A stretch of 64,000 nucleotides of DNA from Streptomyces sp. NBC_01231 (lineage in GTDB: Bacteria; Actinomycetota; Actinomycetes; Streptomycetales; Streptomycetaceae): positions 2,666,001-2,730,000 of the forward strand of contig CP108521.1 in NCBI GenBank assembly GCA_035999765.1, in the 5' to 3' direction. The notes below the pieces were generated by a model, which worked only from the letters and a program-made list of their open reading frames with translations, did not search any database and was not told the DNA's origin. Below, in pieces: positions 45,061 to 53,066 of this stretch. Position 1 is the first letter of the stretch; the number at the start of each line of letters is the position of its first letter. The translations under genes were made by a program, and so were the position numbers.

Positions 45061-45630
45061 CTACAGCGAGTCGAGGAAGCCGAGCGCCACCCGCCAGGTG
45101 GCCTCGGCGGCCTCCTCGTCGTAGTCCGGCAGCTCGGGGTCGGTGTACAGGTGGCCGGCTCCGGCGTATCGGTAGACCTCGACATCGGCGCCGGTTCTGC
45201 GCATCTGGAGATACCAGGCGGTCAGCCAGTCGTCGGTCTCGAAGGGATCCGGCTCGGCCACATGCAGCTGCACGGGCAGTTCGTCCACGGTGGCGTTCGC
45301 CGCGATGTCCGAGGTGCCGTGCAGGAGAAGCAGACCGCGGGCCTTGTCGTCGCCCAGCGCGAGCGTCTGCGCGATGGAGGCGCCGAGCGAGAAACCGGCG
45401 TACACGAGCGCCCGCTCCGAGTAGGGCGCGGCGGCCAGTACGGCCTGCTTGAGCAGTTCGTCCTTGCCGATCTCGTCCTTGAAGGCCATGCCCTCCTCGA
45501 CGGTGTCGAACGTGCGCCCGGCGAAGAGGTCCGGCGTCCACACCTCGTGCCCGGCGGCGCGCAACCGGTCCGCCGCCGCGGCCACGGCAGGTCTCGGACC
45601 GTAGGTCGAATGGAAGAGCATGATGTTCAT
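45061..45630 (-). CDS. Dienelactone hydrolase family protein
   Basis: A 189-residue alpha/beta hydrolase. MNIMLFHSTYGPRPAVAAAADRLRAAGHEVWTPDLFAGRTFDTVEEG is the family N-terminus. The nucleophile elbow is YAGFSLGASIAQTLA (Ser near residue 91), and the acid/His pair lies in LHVAEPDPF and the final AGAGHLYTD (His near 161). True dienelactone hydrolases use Cys, so this is a Ser variant with unknown substrate. The ATG at 45630 was chosen; the in-frame start at 45711 has no support. Confidence 0.85.
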   Translation of the reverse strand: MNIMLFHSTYGPRPAVAAAADRLRAAGHEVWTPDLFAGRTFDTVEEGMAFKDEIGKDELLKQAVLAAAPYSERALVYAGFSLGASIAQTLALGDDKARGLLLLHGTSDIAANATVDELPVQLHVAEPDPFETDDWLTAWYLQMRRTGADVEVYRYAGAGHLYTDPELPDYDEEAAEATWRVALGFLDSL

Positions 45631-45749
45631 GAGGCCATGGTGCCAGCCGGGTACGACACCGGGGATCCCGCCTCGGGAACACCTCCCTACCCAGATCGCG
45701 TCCGAAGTCACATGTTCATGAGGGCCCGGGGACGGTTACGTTCGGAGGC

Positions 45750-46889
45750 ATGGAGAACGTACTCCGCCCACTGATCGTGGTCGGCGGCTCGGTCCTGCTC
45801 ACGCTGATCATCGGCTGGGCCACCGACCTGCTGCTGCGCAAGGCCGACGGACGACATCACGAGACCCCGATGTGGGGTCTGCTGCGTCGTGGCCGCATCC
45901 CCTACCAGCTCGTCCTCTGCGCGGCCCTGCTGAGAGGGTCGTACGACGAGGCGCAGCTGCTGGAGCGGCACGAGGCCGCGATAGGGCGGGCGCTCACGCT
46001 GGTTCTCATCGGGGCCACCGCCTGGCTGGTGATCCGGATCACCGCCGCGGTCGTGGAGACGACCTACAGCCGCTACGCGCGCGCCCATCGCGACCCGGCC
46101 CGGGTCCGGCGCGTGCGGACCCAGGTGACGCTGATCATGCGCGTGGTCTCCGCTGTGGTCGGCGTGGTCGCGGCGGCGGCGATGCTGCTGACGTTCCCCG
46201 CGTTCCGCGCGGCCGGCGCCTCGCTGCTGGCCTCCGCCGGAATCCTCGGCATCGTCGCGGGTGTCGCCGCGCAGTCGACGCTCAGCAACATGTTCGCGGG
46301 GCTGCAGATCGCGTTCGGCGACATGGTGCGCATCGGTGACACGGTCGTGGTGGACGGCGAGTGGGGCACGGTCGAGGAGATCACGCTGACCTTCCTGACC
46401 GTGCGGACCTGGGACGAGCGGCGGATCACGATGCCCGTCTCGTACTTCACGTCCAAGCCGTTCGAGAACTGGTCGCGCGGGACCCCGCAGATGACCGGCA
46501 TCGTGTACTGGCACCTGGACCACATGGCCCCCATGGAGGCTATGCGCGAGAAGCTGCGCGACATCCTGCGCGAGTGCCCGGCGTGGGACGGCCGCGCCTA
46601 CGGCCTCGACGTCACGGACACCACCCCGAACACCATGCAGGTACGGGCCCTGGTGACCGCCAAGGACGCGGACGACATCTGGACGGTACGGGTCAAGGTC
46701 CGCGAAAGCATGATCCGCTGGCTCTCCGAGGAACACCCGTACGCCCTCCCCCGCGTCAACACGGCCGACGCGGCCGTTCCGCGCAACCGAAGCAACGGCG
46801 GGCCGCCCCTCGACGGAGCGACCCCCTCCCGGGACGGCACAAACCACCGCCGCCTTCACGAAGCACCACGAACCGGACCTGGTCGCTGA
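45750..46889 (+). CDS. MscS-type mechanosensitive channel
   Basis: A 379-residue membrane protein with three or four helices before the pore helix LLASAGILGIVAGVAAQSTLSNMFAGLQIAFGDMVRIGD (about residues 160-200), the diagnostic TM3 and start of the beta domain. VVVDGEWGTVEEITLTFLTVRTWDERRITMPVSYFTSKPFENWSR is the conserved beta-domain segment. It releases solutes on hypo-osmotic shock or acts as a conductance channel of the YbdG type. The C-terminal 45 residues are Pro/Arg-rich. A TTACGT hexamer eight bases before the ATG could be a leaderless -10; GGAGG is too close to serve as a normal site. Confidence 0.92.
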   Translation: MENVLRPLIVVGGSVLLTLIIGWATDLLLRKADGRHHETPMWGLLRRGRIPYQLVLCAALLRGSYDEAQLLERHEAAIGRALTLVLIGATAWLVIRITAAVVETTYSRYARAHRDPARVRRVRTQVTLIMRVVSAVVGVVAAAAMLLTFPAFRAAGASLLASAGILGIVAGVAAQSTLSNMFAGLQIAFGDMVRIGDTVVVDGEWGTVEEITLTFLTVRTWDERRITMPVSYFTSKPFENWSRGTPQMTGIVYWHLDHMAPMEAMREKLRDILRECPAWDGRAYGLDVTDTTPNTMQVRALVTAKDADDIWTVRVKVRESMIRWLSEEHPYALPRVNTADAAVPRNRSNGGPPLDGATPSRDGTNHRRLHEAPRTGPGR

Positions 46890-46934
46890 ACCTGTCCGCT
46901 TCAGCTCGGCCACCACGAACAGACCGAAGTCCGT

Positions 46935-46970
46935 CGAGCCCGGCGCCCTCACAAGTCGGCCCCGGGCTCG
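46935..46970. terminator. Hairpin between the MscS gene and the convergent antiporter gene
   Basis: CGAGCCCGG (46935-46943) pairs with CCGGGCTCG (46962-46970) with an 18-base loop. The 242-base gap also holds a short direct repeat (TGCGCGGGTGG, twice, near 47063-47085) but no gene. Confidence 0.4.
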
Positions 46971-47131
46971 GCGGGTTCGGGCCGACGGGAACTGGTCCAG
47001 GCCCGCTGAACCGGCCCCAGGCCGCTGAGTCCGGGACGGCCGCAGTCGGGCCGAAAGAAGGTGATGCGCGGGTGGTGCGCGGGTGGGAGACACCACGGGG
47101 CCGGCACCCCCACGGCGCCGCACCCCGACAC

Positions 47132-48718
47132 TCACCTCAAGCTACGCACATCAAGATGCCGAAGGACCCGGTCCACCACTTCCGGATCCGCCCCGGGTTC
47201 ATTCCGCGCCGCCAACACCTCGTGCCGCGCCGCACTCAGCATCTCCCCCTGGATCCGCCGCACCCGCTTGAGCCTGCGCACCCGCTGCACATGCGCCTCC
47301 CGCCGCTCCTCCTCCCCCAAGTCGGGACTGATCCGAACCCCGATCTCGAAGGCACGCCGCACCATCTGCTCGGACAACTCCTCCGACAGCTCCTCCACCG
47401 CTTCGATCTCCCGGAGCCTGCGCTTCGCCGCCTTCGCCGCCCGAACCGCCAACGCCTTCTCGAACTCCTTCTCCCGATCCGTGTCAGCCCGCACTCCCAG
47501 CCGCTTCACGAGCCACGGCAACGTCAACCCCTGAAGCACCAGCGTCGCCATGATCACCCCGAACGCGATGAACACGATCTCGTCCCGGTCCGGAAACGGC
47601 GCACCCTCGTCCGTCTTCAACGGAATCGCCAGCGCCAACGCCACGGAGGCCACCCCCCGCATCCCCGACCACCACATGACGACGGTCTCCCGCCAACTCG
47701 TCGGGATGTCCTCGTCGTAGTCGCGCCGCGCGTGCAACCGCTTGGTCAGCCAGGTCGCCGGTATCAACCACAGCAGCCGCACGAACACGACCACCCCCAC
47801 GACCGCCGCCGCCCACCCGAGCATCTCGGCCCACCGCCCGGACGCCGTCCTGATCGCGTTGTGCAACTCCAGCCCGATCAGCCCGAACGCCACGCCCGTG
47901 ACCAGCGTGTCGACGATGTTCCAGAAGGTGTGCCCGGCCAGCCGGGTCAGCACATCGTCGGCGTCGGTCGCGTACTCGGCGAGGAACAACGCGGTCGTGA
48001 GCACGGCGAGCACCCCGGACCCGTGAAACTCCTCCGCCAGCACGTACGAGGCGTACGGCACCAGCAGCGTGAGCCCGATCTGCAGGGTGGCGTCGTCGAG
48101 CAGGTCCATCAACTTGTTGGCGCCCCAGCCCAGCGCCAGCCCGACCGCCACCGCGACGACGGCGGACAGCACCAGGTCGAGCCCGGCCTTCCACGGCGAG
48201 AACGCGCCGGTCACGGCCGCCGTGATCGCCACGTTGTACAGCACGATGGCCGTGACGTCGTTGAAGAGCCCCTCGCCCTCCAGAATGGACACCAACCGGC
48301 GTGGCAGCCCGAGTTGCCCGGCGACAGCGGTCGCGGCGATCGGGTCGGGCGGTGCCACCAGCGCGCCCAGCGCCACGGCGGCGGCGATCGGCAGCCCGGG
48401 CACGATCGTATTCGCGACGACGGCCACGGTCACCGTGGTGACGAAGACCAGCGCCACGGCCAGCAGGAGGATGGGCCGTATGTTGGCCGTGAACTGCCGC
48501 CAGGACGTGCGCCGCACGGCGGCGTACAGCAGCGACGGCAGCAGCGCGGGCAGGATGAGATCCGGCGGGATGCTGACGTTCGGCACGAAGTCGAGCAGGG
48601 CGAGGACGATCCCGAAGAGCGTCATCAGCACCGGCGCCGGCAACCCGAGCCGGTCCCCCAGCGGGACGCTCACCACAGCCCCGAGCAACAACACGAACAA
48701 CAGGGCCAACTGATCCAC
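47132..48718 (-). CDS. Na+/H+ antiporter, CPA1 (NhaP/NHE-like) family
   Basis: A 528-residue transporter with about 12 helices. ALVAPPDPIAATAVAGQLGLPRRLVSILEGEGLFNDVTAIVLYN (about residues 119-162) is the ion-binding core of CPA1 exchangers, with the Asp-Pro and the N-D pair. GMRGVASVALALAIPL is the conserved late helix. The last 110 residues are a charged cytoplasmic helical tail (KEFEKALAVRAAKAAKRRLREIEAVEELSEELSEQ), probably regulatory. GTG start. It lies downstream of the GNAT gene on the same strand. Confidence 0.93.
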   Translation of the reverse strand: MDQLALLFVLLLGAVVSVPLGDRLGLPAPVLMTLFGIVLALLDFVPNVSIPPDLILPALLPSLLYAAVRRTSWRQFTANIRPILLLAVALVFVTTVTVAVVANTIVPGLPIAAAVALGALVAPPDPIAATAVAGQLGLPRRLVSILEGEGLFNDVTAIVLYNVAITAAVTGAFSPWKAGLDLVLSAVVAVAVGLALGWGANKLMDLLDDATLQIGLTLLVPYASYVLAEEFHGSGVLAVLTTALFLAEYATDADDVLTRLAGHTFWNIVDTLVTGVAFGLIGLELHNAIRTASGRWAEMLGWAAAVVGVVVFVRLLWLIPATWLTKRLHARRDYDEDIPTSWRETVVMWWSGMRGVASVALALAIPLKTDEGAPFPDRDEIVFIAFGVIMATLVLQGLTLPWLVKRLGVRADTDREKEFEKALAVRAAKAAKRRLREIEAVEELSEELSEQMVRRAFEIGVRISPDLGEEERREAHVQRVRRLKRVRRIQGEMLSAARHEVLAARNEPGADPEVVDRVLRHLDVRSLR

Positions 48719-48807
48719 GGTCAGTGCTCCGGGGTGTCTCGACGTTCACACAGCGGACCTCGAACCTGCCACGCCACCGCGCTCACCTGTCCTTGCGGAA
48801 CCTTCGG

Positions 48808-49278
48808 TCACAGAACGCGGCGCATGGCCCGGTGCGGGATCCCCGCGTCCGCGAACTCCGGGCCGTAGGACACGTATCCCAGCCGTTCGTAGAACCCCGT
48901 CGCGTGCGTCTGCGCGTGCAGATCCACAGCGGTGAGTCCACGGGCGCGGGCCGCTTCCTCGATGGCCCCGACGAGCGCCGCCCCGACCCCGAGCCCACGA
49001 GCGGCCTTCGTCACCGCGAGCCGTCCCAGCGACCCCACGGACAGATCTCCGTCGGTCGTCGCCGCGGCCGCCTCGCCGTGCAGCAGCCGCCCCGCGCCGA
49101 GCGGTACGCCGTCCTCCCGGACCGCCAGGACATGCACGGCGTCGGCGTCGTAGGCGTCGTACTCCAGGTCCTCGGGGACCCCCTGCTCACCCACGAAGAC
49201 CTCCTTGCGCACCGCGAAGCACGCCTCCCGGTCCGCGAGGTCCTCGGCGACGCGCAGCGCGTACGACGTCGAGCTCAT
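48808..49278 (-). CDS. GNAT family N-acetyltransferase (ElaA-like)
   Basis: A 156-residue acetyl-CoA-dependent transferase. [26 protein letters not shown] is typical of the ElaA/YjdJ-like subgroup, and [31 protein letters not shown] contains the acetyl-CoA pyrophosphate loop (RGLGVGAAL). [19 protein letters not shown] is the final motif. The ATG overlaps the stop of the RluA-family gene (ATGA). Substrate unknown. Confidence 0.9.
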   Translation of the reverse strand: MSSTSYALRVAEDLADREACFAVRKEVFVGEQGVPEDLEYDAYDADAVHVLAVREDGVPLGAGRLLHGEAAAATTDGDLSVGSLGRLAVTKAARGLGVGAALVGAIEEAARARGLTAVDLHAQTHATGFYERLGYVSYGPEFADAGIPHRAMRRVL

Positions 49279-50219
49279 GCGTAAGTCTCCTCGCGAACCT
49301 GGTCCAGGGCCTGCTGCAGGTCGTCCGGGTAGCCGCACTCGAACTCCACCCACTGACCGTCCCCGGGGTGCTCGAAGCCGAGCCTGACGGCGTGCAGCCA
49401 CTGGCGGGTCAGCCCCAGTCGCTTGGCGAGCGTGGGGTCGGCGCCGTACGTCAGGTCACCGACGCAAGGATGGCGGTGCGCGGCCATGTGGACGCGGATC
49501 TGGTGGGTGCGCCCGGTCTCCAGCTTCACGTCGAGCAGGGAGGCGGCGCGGAACGCCTCGATCAGGTCGTAGTGCGTGACCGACGGTTTTCCTTCGGCGG
49601 TGACCGCCCACTTGTAGTCGTGGGTCGGATGACGGCCGATGGGCGCGTCGATGGTGCAGCTGGTCGGGTCGGGGTGCCCCTGGACGAGCGCGTGGTAACG
49701 CTTGTCGACCGTGCGCTCCTTGAACTGGCGCTTGAGCGAGGTGTACGCGTACTCCGACTTGGCCACGACCATCAGGCCGGAGGTGCCCACGTCCAGGCGA
49801 TGCACGATGCCCTGGCGCTCGGCGGCGCCCGAGGTGGAGATGCGGTACCCGGCGGCGGCGAGCCCGCCGATCACGGTCGTCCCGGTCCAGCCCGGCGAGG
49901 GGTGCGCGGCGACACCGACCGGCTTGACGATCACGACCACGTCGTCGTCGTCGTGCACGATCTCCATGCCCTCGACCGGTTCGGCGACGATCTGCACGGG
50001 CGCGGGCGCCTGCGGCATCTCGACCTCCAGCCAGGCCCCGCCGTGCACCCGCTCGGACTTCCCGACCACCGACCCGTCGACCGTGACCTTCCCCGCGGCG
50101 GCGAGTTCGGCCGCCTTCGTCCGGGAGAAGCCGAACATGCGGGAGATGGCGGCGTCGACGCGCTCGCCCTCCAGGCCGTCGGGAACGGGCAGGGCTCGGA
50201 TCTCGGGAATGGTGCTCAC
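49275..50219 (-). CDS. RluA-family pseudouridine synthase
   Basis: A 314-residue RNA-modifying enzyme. An N-terminal S4 RNA-binding domain ([32 protein letters not shown]) precedes the catalytic domain with [20 protein letters not shown] (catalytic Asp near residue 141). [14 protein letters not shown] is the family's RNA-binding motif. It is most like RluD, which modifies helix 69 of 23S rRNA, but the target cannot be read directly. GTG start; CATACT six bases upstream suggests a leaderless mRNA. Confidence 0.93.
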   Translation of the reverse strand: MSTIPEIRALPVPDGLEGERVDAAISRMFGFSRTKAAELAAAGKVTVDGSVVGKSERVHGGAWLEVEMPQAPAPVQIVAEPVEGMEIVHDDDDVVVIVKPVGVAAHPSPGWTGTTVIGGLAAAGYRISTSGAAERQGIVHRLDVGTSGLMVVAKSEYAYTSLKRQFKERTVDKRYHALVQGHPDPTSCTIDAPIGRHPTHDYKWAVTAEGKPSVTHYDLIEAFRAASLLDVKLETGRTHQIRVHMAAHRHPCVGDLTYGADPTLAKRLGLTRQWLHAVRLGFEHPGDGQWVEFECGYPDDLQQALDQVREETYA

Positions 50220-50293
50220 CCGTCGAGTATGCCGGACGTGCCGGACCACCCCGTACGGAGCCTGTGGACAACCCCTCCCGGGCCCCCGCGGAC

Positions 50294-50914
50294 TCAGTCC
50301 TTGTGGACGGTGCCGTCCGGGTCGAGCCCCCTGAAGGACAGCAGCACGATCAGGATGCCGCCGCACACGATCGCCGAGTCGGCGAGGTTGAAGACCGCGA
50401 AGTGCTTGGGCGCGATGAAGTCGACGACCGCGCCCTCGAACACGCCCGGCGAACGGAAGATCCGGTCGGTGAGGTTGCCGAGCGCGCCGCCGAGCAGCAG
50501 GCCGAGCGCGATCGCCCAGGGCAGGCTGTAGAGCTTGCGGGCGAGCCGGGCGATGACCACGATCACGGTCGCCGCGATCATCGTGAAGATCACGGTGAAG
50601 GCCTCGCCGAAACCGAAGGCCGCGCCCGCGTTGCGGATGGCCTCGAACCGCAGCCAGTCCCCGACGATCTCGATCGGCGCGTGGTGCTCCAGCTTGGCGA
50701 CCACGATCATCTTGCTCATCAGGTCGAGGGCATAGGCGAACGCCGCGACCGCGAACAGGACGGCGATCCGCCGCTTGCCCCTGGGTCGCGCGCCCGCGTC
50801 CTGCCCCGCCGAACCGGAATCCGCACCGGAATCCGAACCGGACGACTGCTCCGGCTCGGCCCCAGCCCCCTCCGGGGAATCCGGCGTACCGATGATCCGC
50901 TCCGCCTCTGCCAC
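50294..50914 (-). CDS. lspA: Lipoprotein signal peptidase (signal peptidase II)
   Basis: A 206-residue aspartyl protease of the membrane that cuts the signal peptide of diacylglyceryl-prolipoproteins. An acidic Ser/Gly-rich cytoplasmic tail (about 48 residues) precedes four helices. The catalytic Asp residues lie in [12 protein letters not shown] (about residue 149) and [15 protein letters not shown] (about 177). [15 protein letters not shown] is the first conserved block. It completes the pathway begun by Lgt (8720-9757). GTG start. Confidence 0.95.
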   Translation of the reverse strand: MAEAERIIGTPDSPEGAGAEPEQSSGSDSGADSGSAGQDAGARPRGKRRIAVLFAVAAFAYALDLMSKMIVVAKLEHHAPIEIVGDWLRFEAIRNAGAAFGFGEAFTVIFTMIAATVIVVIARLARKLYSLPWAIALGLLLGGALGNLTDRIFRSPGVFEGAVVDFIAPKHFAVFNLADSAIVCGGILIVLLSFRGLDPDGTVHKD

Positions 50915-50984
50915 GTGAGTCCCTCAACCTAGGTACCTGACTGAGGACGAGAGTACGGCACGCCCACCGGCACCCGGGTACTGG

Positions 50985-52466
50985 TCAGTACCGGCGTTCC
51001 TGCTTCTGCTTGCACTCGACGCACAGGGTGGCCCGCGAGAACGCCTGCATCCGTGCCTTGCCGATGGGGTTGCCGCAGTTCTCGCACAGACCGTAGGTGC
51101 CTGCCTCGAGCCGTCCCAGGGCGCGCTCGGTCTGGATGAGCATCTCGCGCGCGTTGGCGGCGAGTGCCAACTCGTGCTCGCGCGTGATGTTCTTCGTGCC
51201 GGTGTCCGCCTGGTCGTCGCCGGCGCCGTCCCCCGAGTCCCGCATCAGGCCCACGAGGGACTCCTCGGAGGTGGTGATCTCGTTGCTCAGCCTCGTCGCC
51301 TCCGACTGCAGCTCGGCGCGTGCCTCCGCGACCTCCTCCGGGGTCCAGGGGTCCTCGCCGGGGCGCACCGCGAGCTCGCCGGGCTCCGCTGCGGCGACGC
51401 GCACGCGCGCCTTGGGTACGGCGGTCTGCGCCGCCGTGGCCGTGCCAGGGGTCTTCTTCGCAACCACGGTCGTGGCTCCCGTCTGCTCCGCGGCCTCGGC
51501 CGCGCCCGCCTTCTTGGACGTGCTCTTCCTGGCCGCAGTCGTCTTGGCTGCGCCCTTCTTCTGGGCGCTCTTCGTAGCAGCGCGTTTCGTAGCCGCACCC
51601 CTCACGGAGGAACCCTCCGCAGCCACACCCTTCGCGGAAGCGCCCTCCTTGGAGGCACCCTTCGCGGAAGCGCCCTCCTTGGAGGCACCCTTCGCACCCG
51701 CGCTCCCTGAAGAGGCGCGTTTCGTGGACGCACTCCCCGCAGACGCCTTCCCCGCAGCCCTCTCCGTCGAGGCGCCCTTCGTCGAGGCGCTCTCCGTGGA
51801 CCCGCCTTTCCCGGCAGCGCTCTTCTTCGCGGCCGTCTTCTGCCCAGCCGCCGCCTTCTTGGCCACGGCTCTCCTCGCCACGGCCGCCTCGTCCCCCTCT
51901 GCTTCCCGGGCGCCCGCGCCCTCGGCACCCGCCTTCCCGGCCGCCGCCTTCCTCCCGGCCGCCGTCTCGCCGCCCTCCCCCTCCTCGCCCCCTGGTCTCT
52001 CCGCCACCTCTTCCCCGACCGCCTTCTTGGGAGGAGCCCCCTTCGAAGCCGCAGCCGTCTTCCTGGAGGCAGTTTTCCCAGAGGCCTTCTTCCCGGAAGC
52101 CTTCTTCGCCGAGGCCGTCCTTCCCGAGCCCTTCTTCACGGCAGCCGCGTCGACATCAGCCGTCGTCCCAGGGGTCTTCCTCCCCGGTGCCGCCTGATTG
52201 CCGGCCGCCTTCTTCGCGACAGCGTCCTCGGCTGCCTTGCCCCCCGCCCCCGTCCCCCCGGCGGCCGCCTCGTTCGCGACGGCGTCCTTCACCGCGGTAC
52301 CCACTGCCGGACTCACCGCCGTATGCACCGTCTGCACAGCCTTGCCCTCCCGCTCGGCCGCGCCCCCCTGCACGCTCTTCTTCCCGCCGACGCCCTTGGC
52401 CGCACCGCCGGAGGCACCCGGGGACCCGGGCGCCGACTGCTGTACGGCGGTCTTCTTCGCCACCAT
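50985..52466 (-). CDS. TraR/DksA-type zinc-finger protein with long Lys/Ala-rich tail
   Basis: A 493-residue protein. The last 120 residues form a DksA/TraR-type domain: a coiled coil (EEVAEARAELQSEATRLSNEI... MLIQTERALGRLE) and a C4 zinc finger (CENCGNPIG...CVECKQKQ). The preceding 370 residues are low-complexity Ala/Lys/Gly/Ser/Thr-rich (KKASGKKASGKTASRKTAA), like the tails of actinobacterial HupS or eukaryotic histone H1. Bacterial DksA binds the RNA polymerase secondary channel; the tail suggests additional DNA or RNA binding. AAGGGG lies eight bases before the ATG. Confidence 0.88.
   Translation of the reverse strand: MVAKKTAVQQSAPGSPGASGGAAKGVGGKKSVQGGAAEREGKAVQTVHTAVSPAVGTAVKDAVANEAAAGGTGAGGKAAEDAVAKKAAGNQAAPGRKTPGTTADVDAAAVKKGSGRTASAKKASGKKASGKTASRKTAAASKGAPPKKAVGEEVAERPGGEEGEGGETAAGRKAAAGKAGAEGAGAREAEGDEAAVARRAVAKKAAAGQKTAAKKSAAGKGGSTESASTKGASTERAAGKASAGSASTKRASSGSAGAKGASKEGASAKGASKEGASAKGVAAEGSSVRGAATKRAATKSAQKKGAAKTTAARKSTSKKAGAAEAAEQTGATTVVAKKTPGTATAAQTAVPKARVRVAAAEPGELAVRPGEDPWTPEEVAEARAELQSEATRLSNEITTSEESLVGLMRDSGDGAGDDQADTGTKNITREHELALAANAREMLIQTERALGRLEAGTYGLCENCGNPIGKARMQAFSRATLCVECKQKQERRY
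51631..51690 (-). repeat. Exact 30-base tandem duplication in the DksA-like tail
   Basis: 51631-51660 and 51661-51690 are identical 30-base units; a partial third copy follows. They encode the ten-residue repeat GASKEGASAK in the tail. The reading frame is kept, so the tail can lengthen or shorten by slippage. Confidence 0.9.
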
Positions 52467-52759
52467 GGCCGCGGCCCCTTCACATATTGTGATCTTGCAC
52501 GTGAATCGTGCTGGGACGATAAATCGACTTCAGCCCCGCGGCAACGGGGCAAACCGCCCGAATCACCACCTCGCGGAAGCCGTGCGGCAAACCTGCATGC
52601 GTTGTGCCCAGCTCCCCGCCGGGTAATCCGCCGAGCGGGCCGTCCCAGGATCCGAACCAAGGCACCTCGCCATTCGGGTCACGCCGGGCGCCGCCGAGCC
52701 CGCAGCCCGGCGCCGGAAAACCGGTCGGCCGCTGTCCTCGCGGCGCCGTACACTGGGCG

Positions 52760-53000
52760 GAGCGAAAAGCGTGGATGGGGACGAGTAGCGGCGTACGCAG
52801 CCCAGAGCGACCCGGGGACGGTGGAAGCCCGGGGGCGAGCGCGACGTGAAGATCACCCCGGAGTCGCCGGAAGAAAGCCGCAGAGACCCACCAGCGGCGA
52901 GTAGAACCGGCATCGCGACCCCAATGAGGGGGCTCACCGGCGTGCAAGGCGCACCGGAGAGCCAAGGAGGGTGGTACCGCGGGAGCGCGCCGAAAGCGGC
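52760..53000 (+). promoter_or_regulatory. Isoleucine T-box leader of ileS
   Basis: The leader has the ordered T-box elements: AGTA (52784-52787) on the 5' side of stem I, GGTG (52820-52823) as the distal GNTG box, the specifier in GAAGATCACC with ATC (Ile) at 52852-52854 followed by a purine, and the T-box AGGGTGGTACCGCGG (52968-52982). TGGT (52972-52975) is complementary to the ACCA end of uncharged tRNA(Ile). A possible -10 TACACT lies at 52749-52754. The rest of the gap back to 52467 holds the promoter of the divergent DksA-like gene and nothing else I can identify. Confidence 0.92.
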
Positions 53001-53023
53001 GCAGGAATGACACAGCTCTCGTC

Positions 53024-53056
53024 CCTCCGGACGGAAGGCAGCAAGTCCGCCGGAGG
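53024..53056 (+). promoter_or_regulatory. Shine-Dalgarno sequestering hairpin of the ileS T-box
   Basis: CCTCCGG (53024-53030) is exactly complementary to CCGGAGG (53050-53056), which contains the ileS ribosome-binding site. The alternative partner of CCCTCC (53023-53028) is GGAGGG (52966-52971) at the edge of the T-box. This is the expected on/off pairing for translational control, with no terminator run of U. Confidence 0.75.
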
Positions 53057-53066
53057 AAGCTCGCTG

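Noticed and set aside
46361..48868. A long plus-strand frame opposite the antiporter gene
   Set aside because: Arg/Pro/His-rich shadow with no motif; the minus strand encodes a clear CPA1 antiporter.
51600..52200. Repeats in the DksA-like gene and in divIVA considered as CRISPR-like arrays
   Set aside because: They are contiguous in-frame coding repeats with no unique spacers.
52971..53066. Upstream in-frame ATG of ileS at 52971
   Set aside because: It lies within the T-box sequence, has no suitable spacing, and the extra residues do not belong to IleS; the ATG at 53067 has the sequestered GGAGG.
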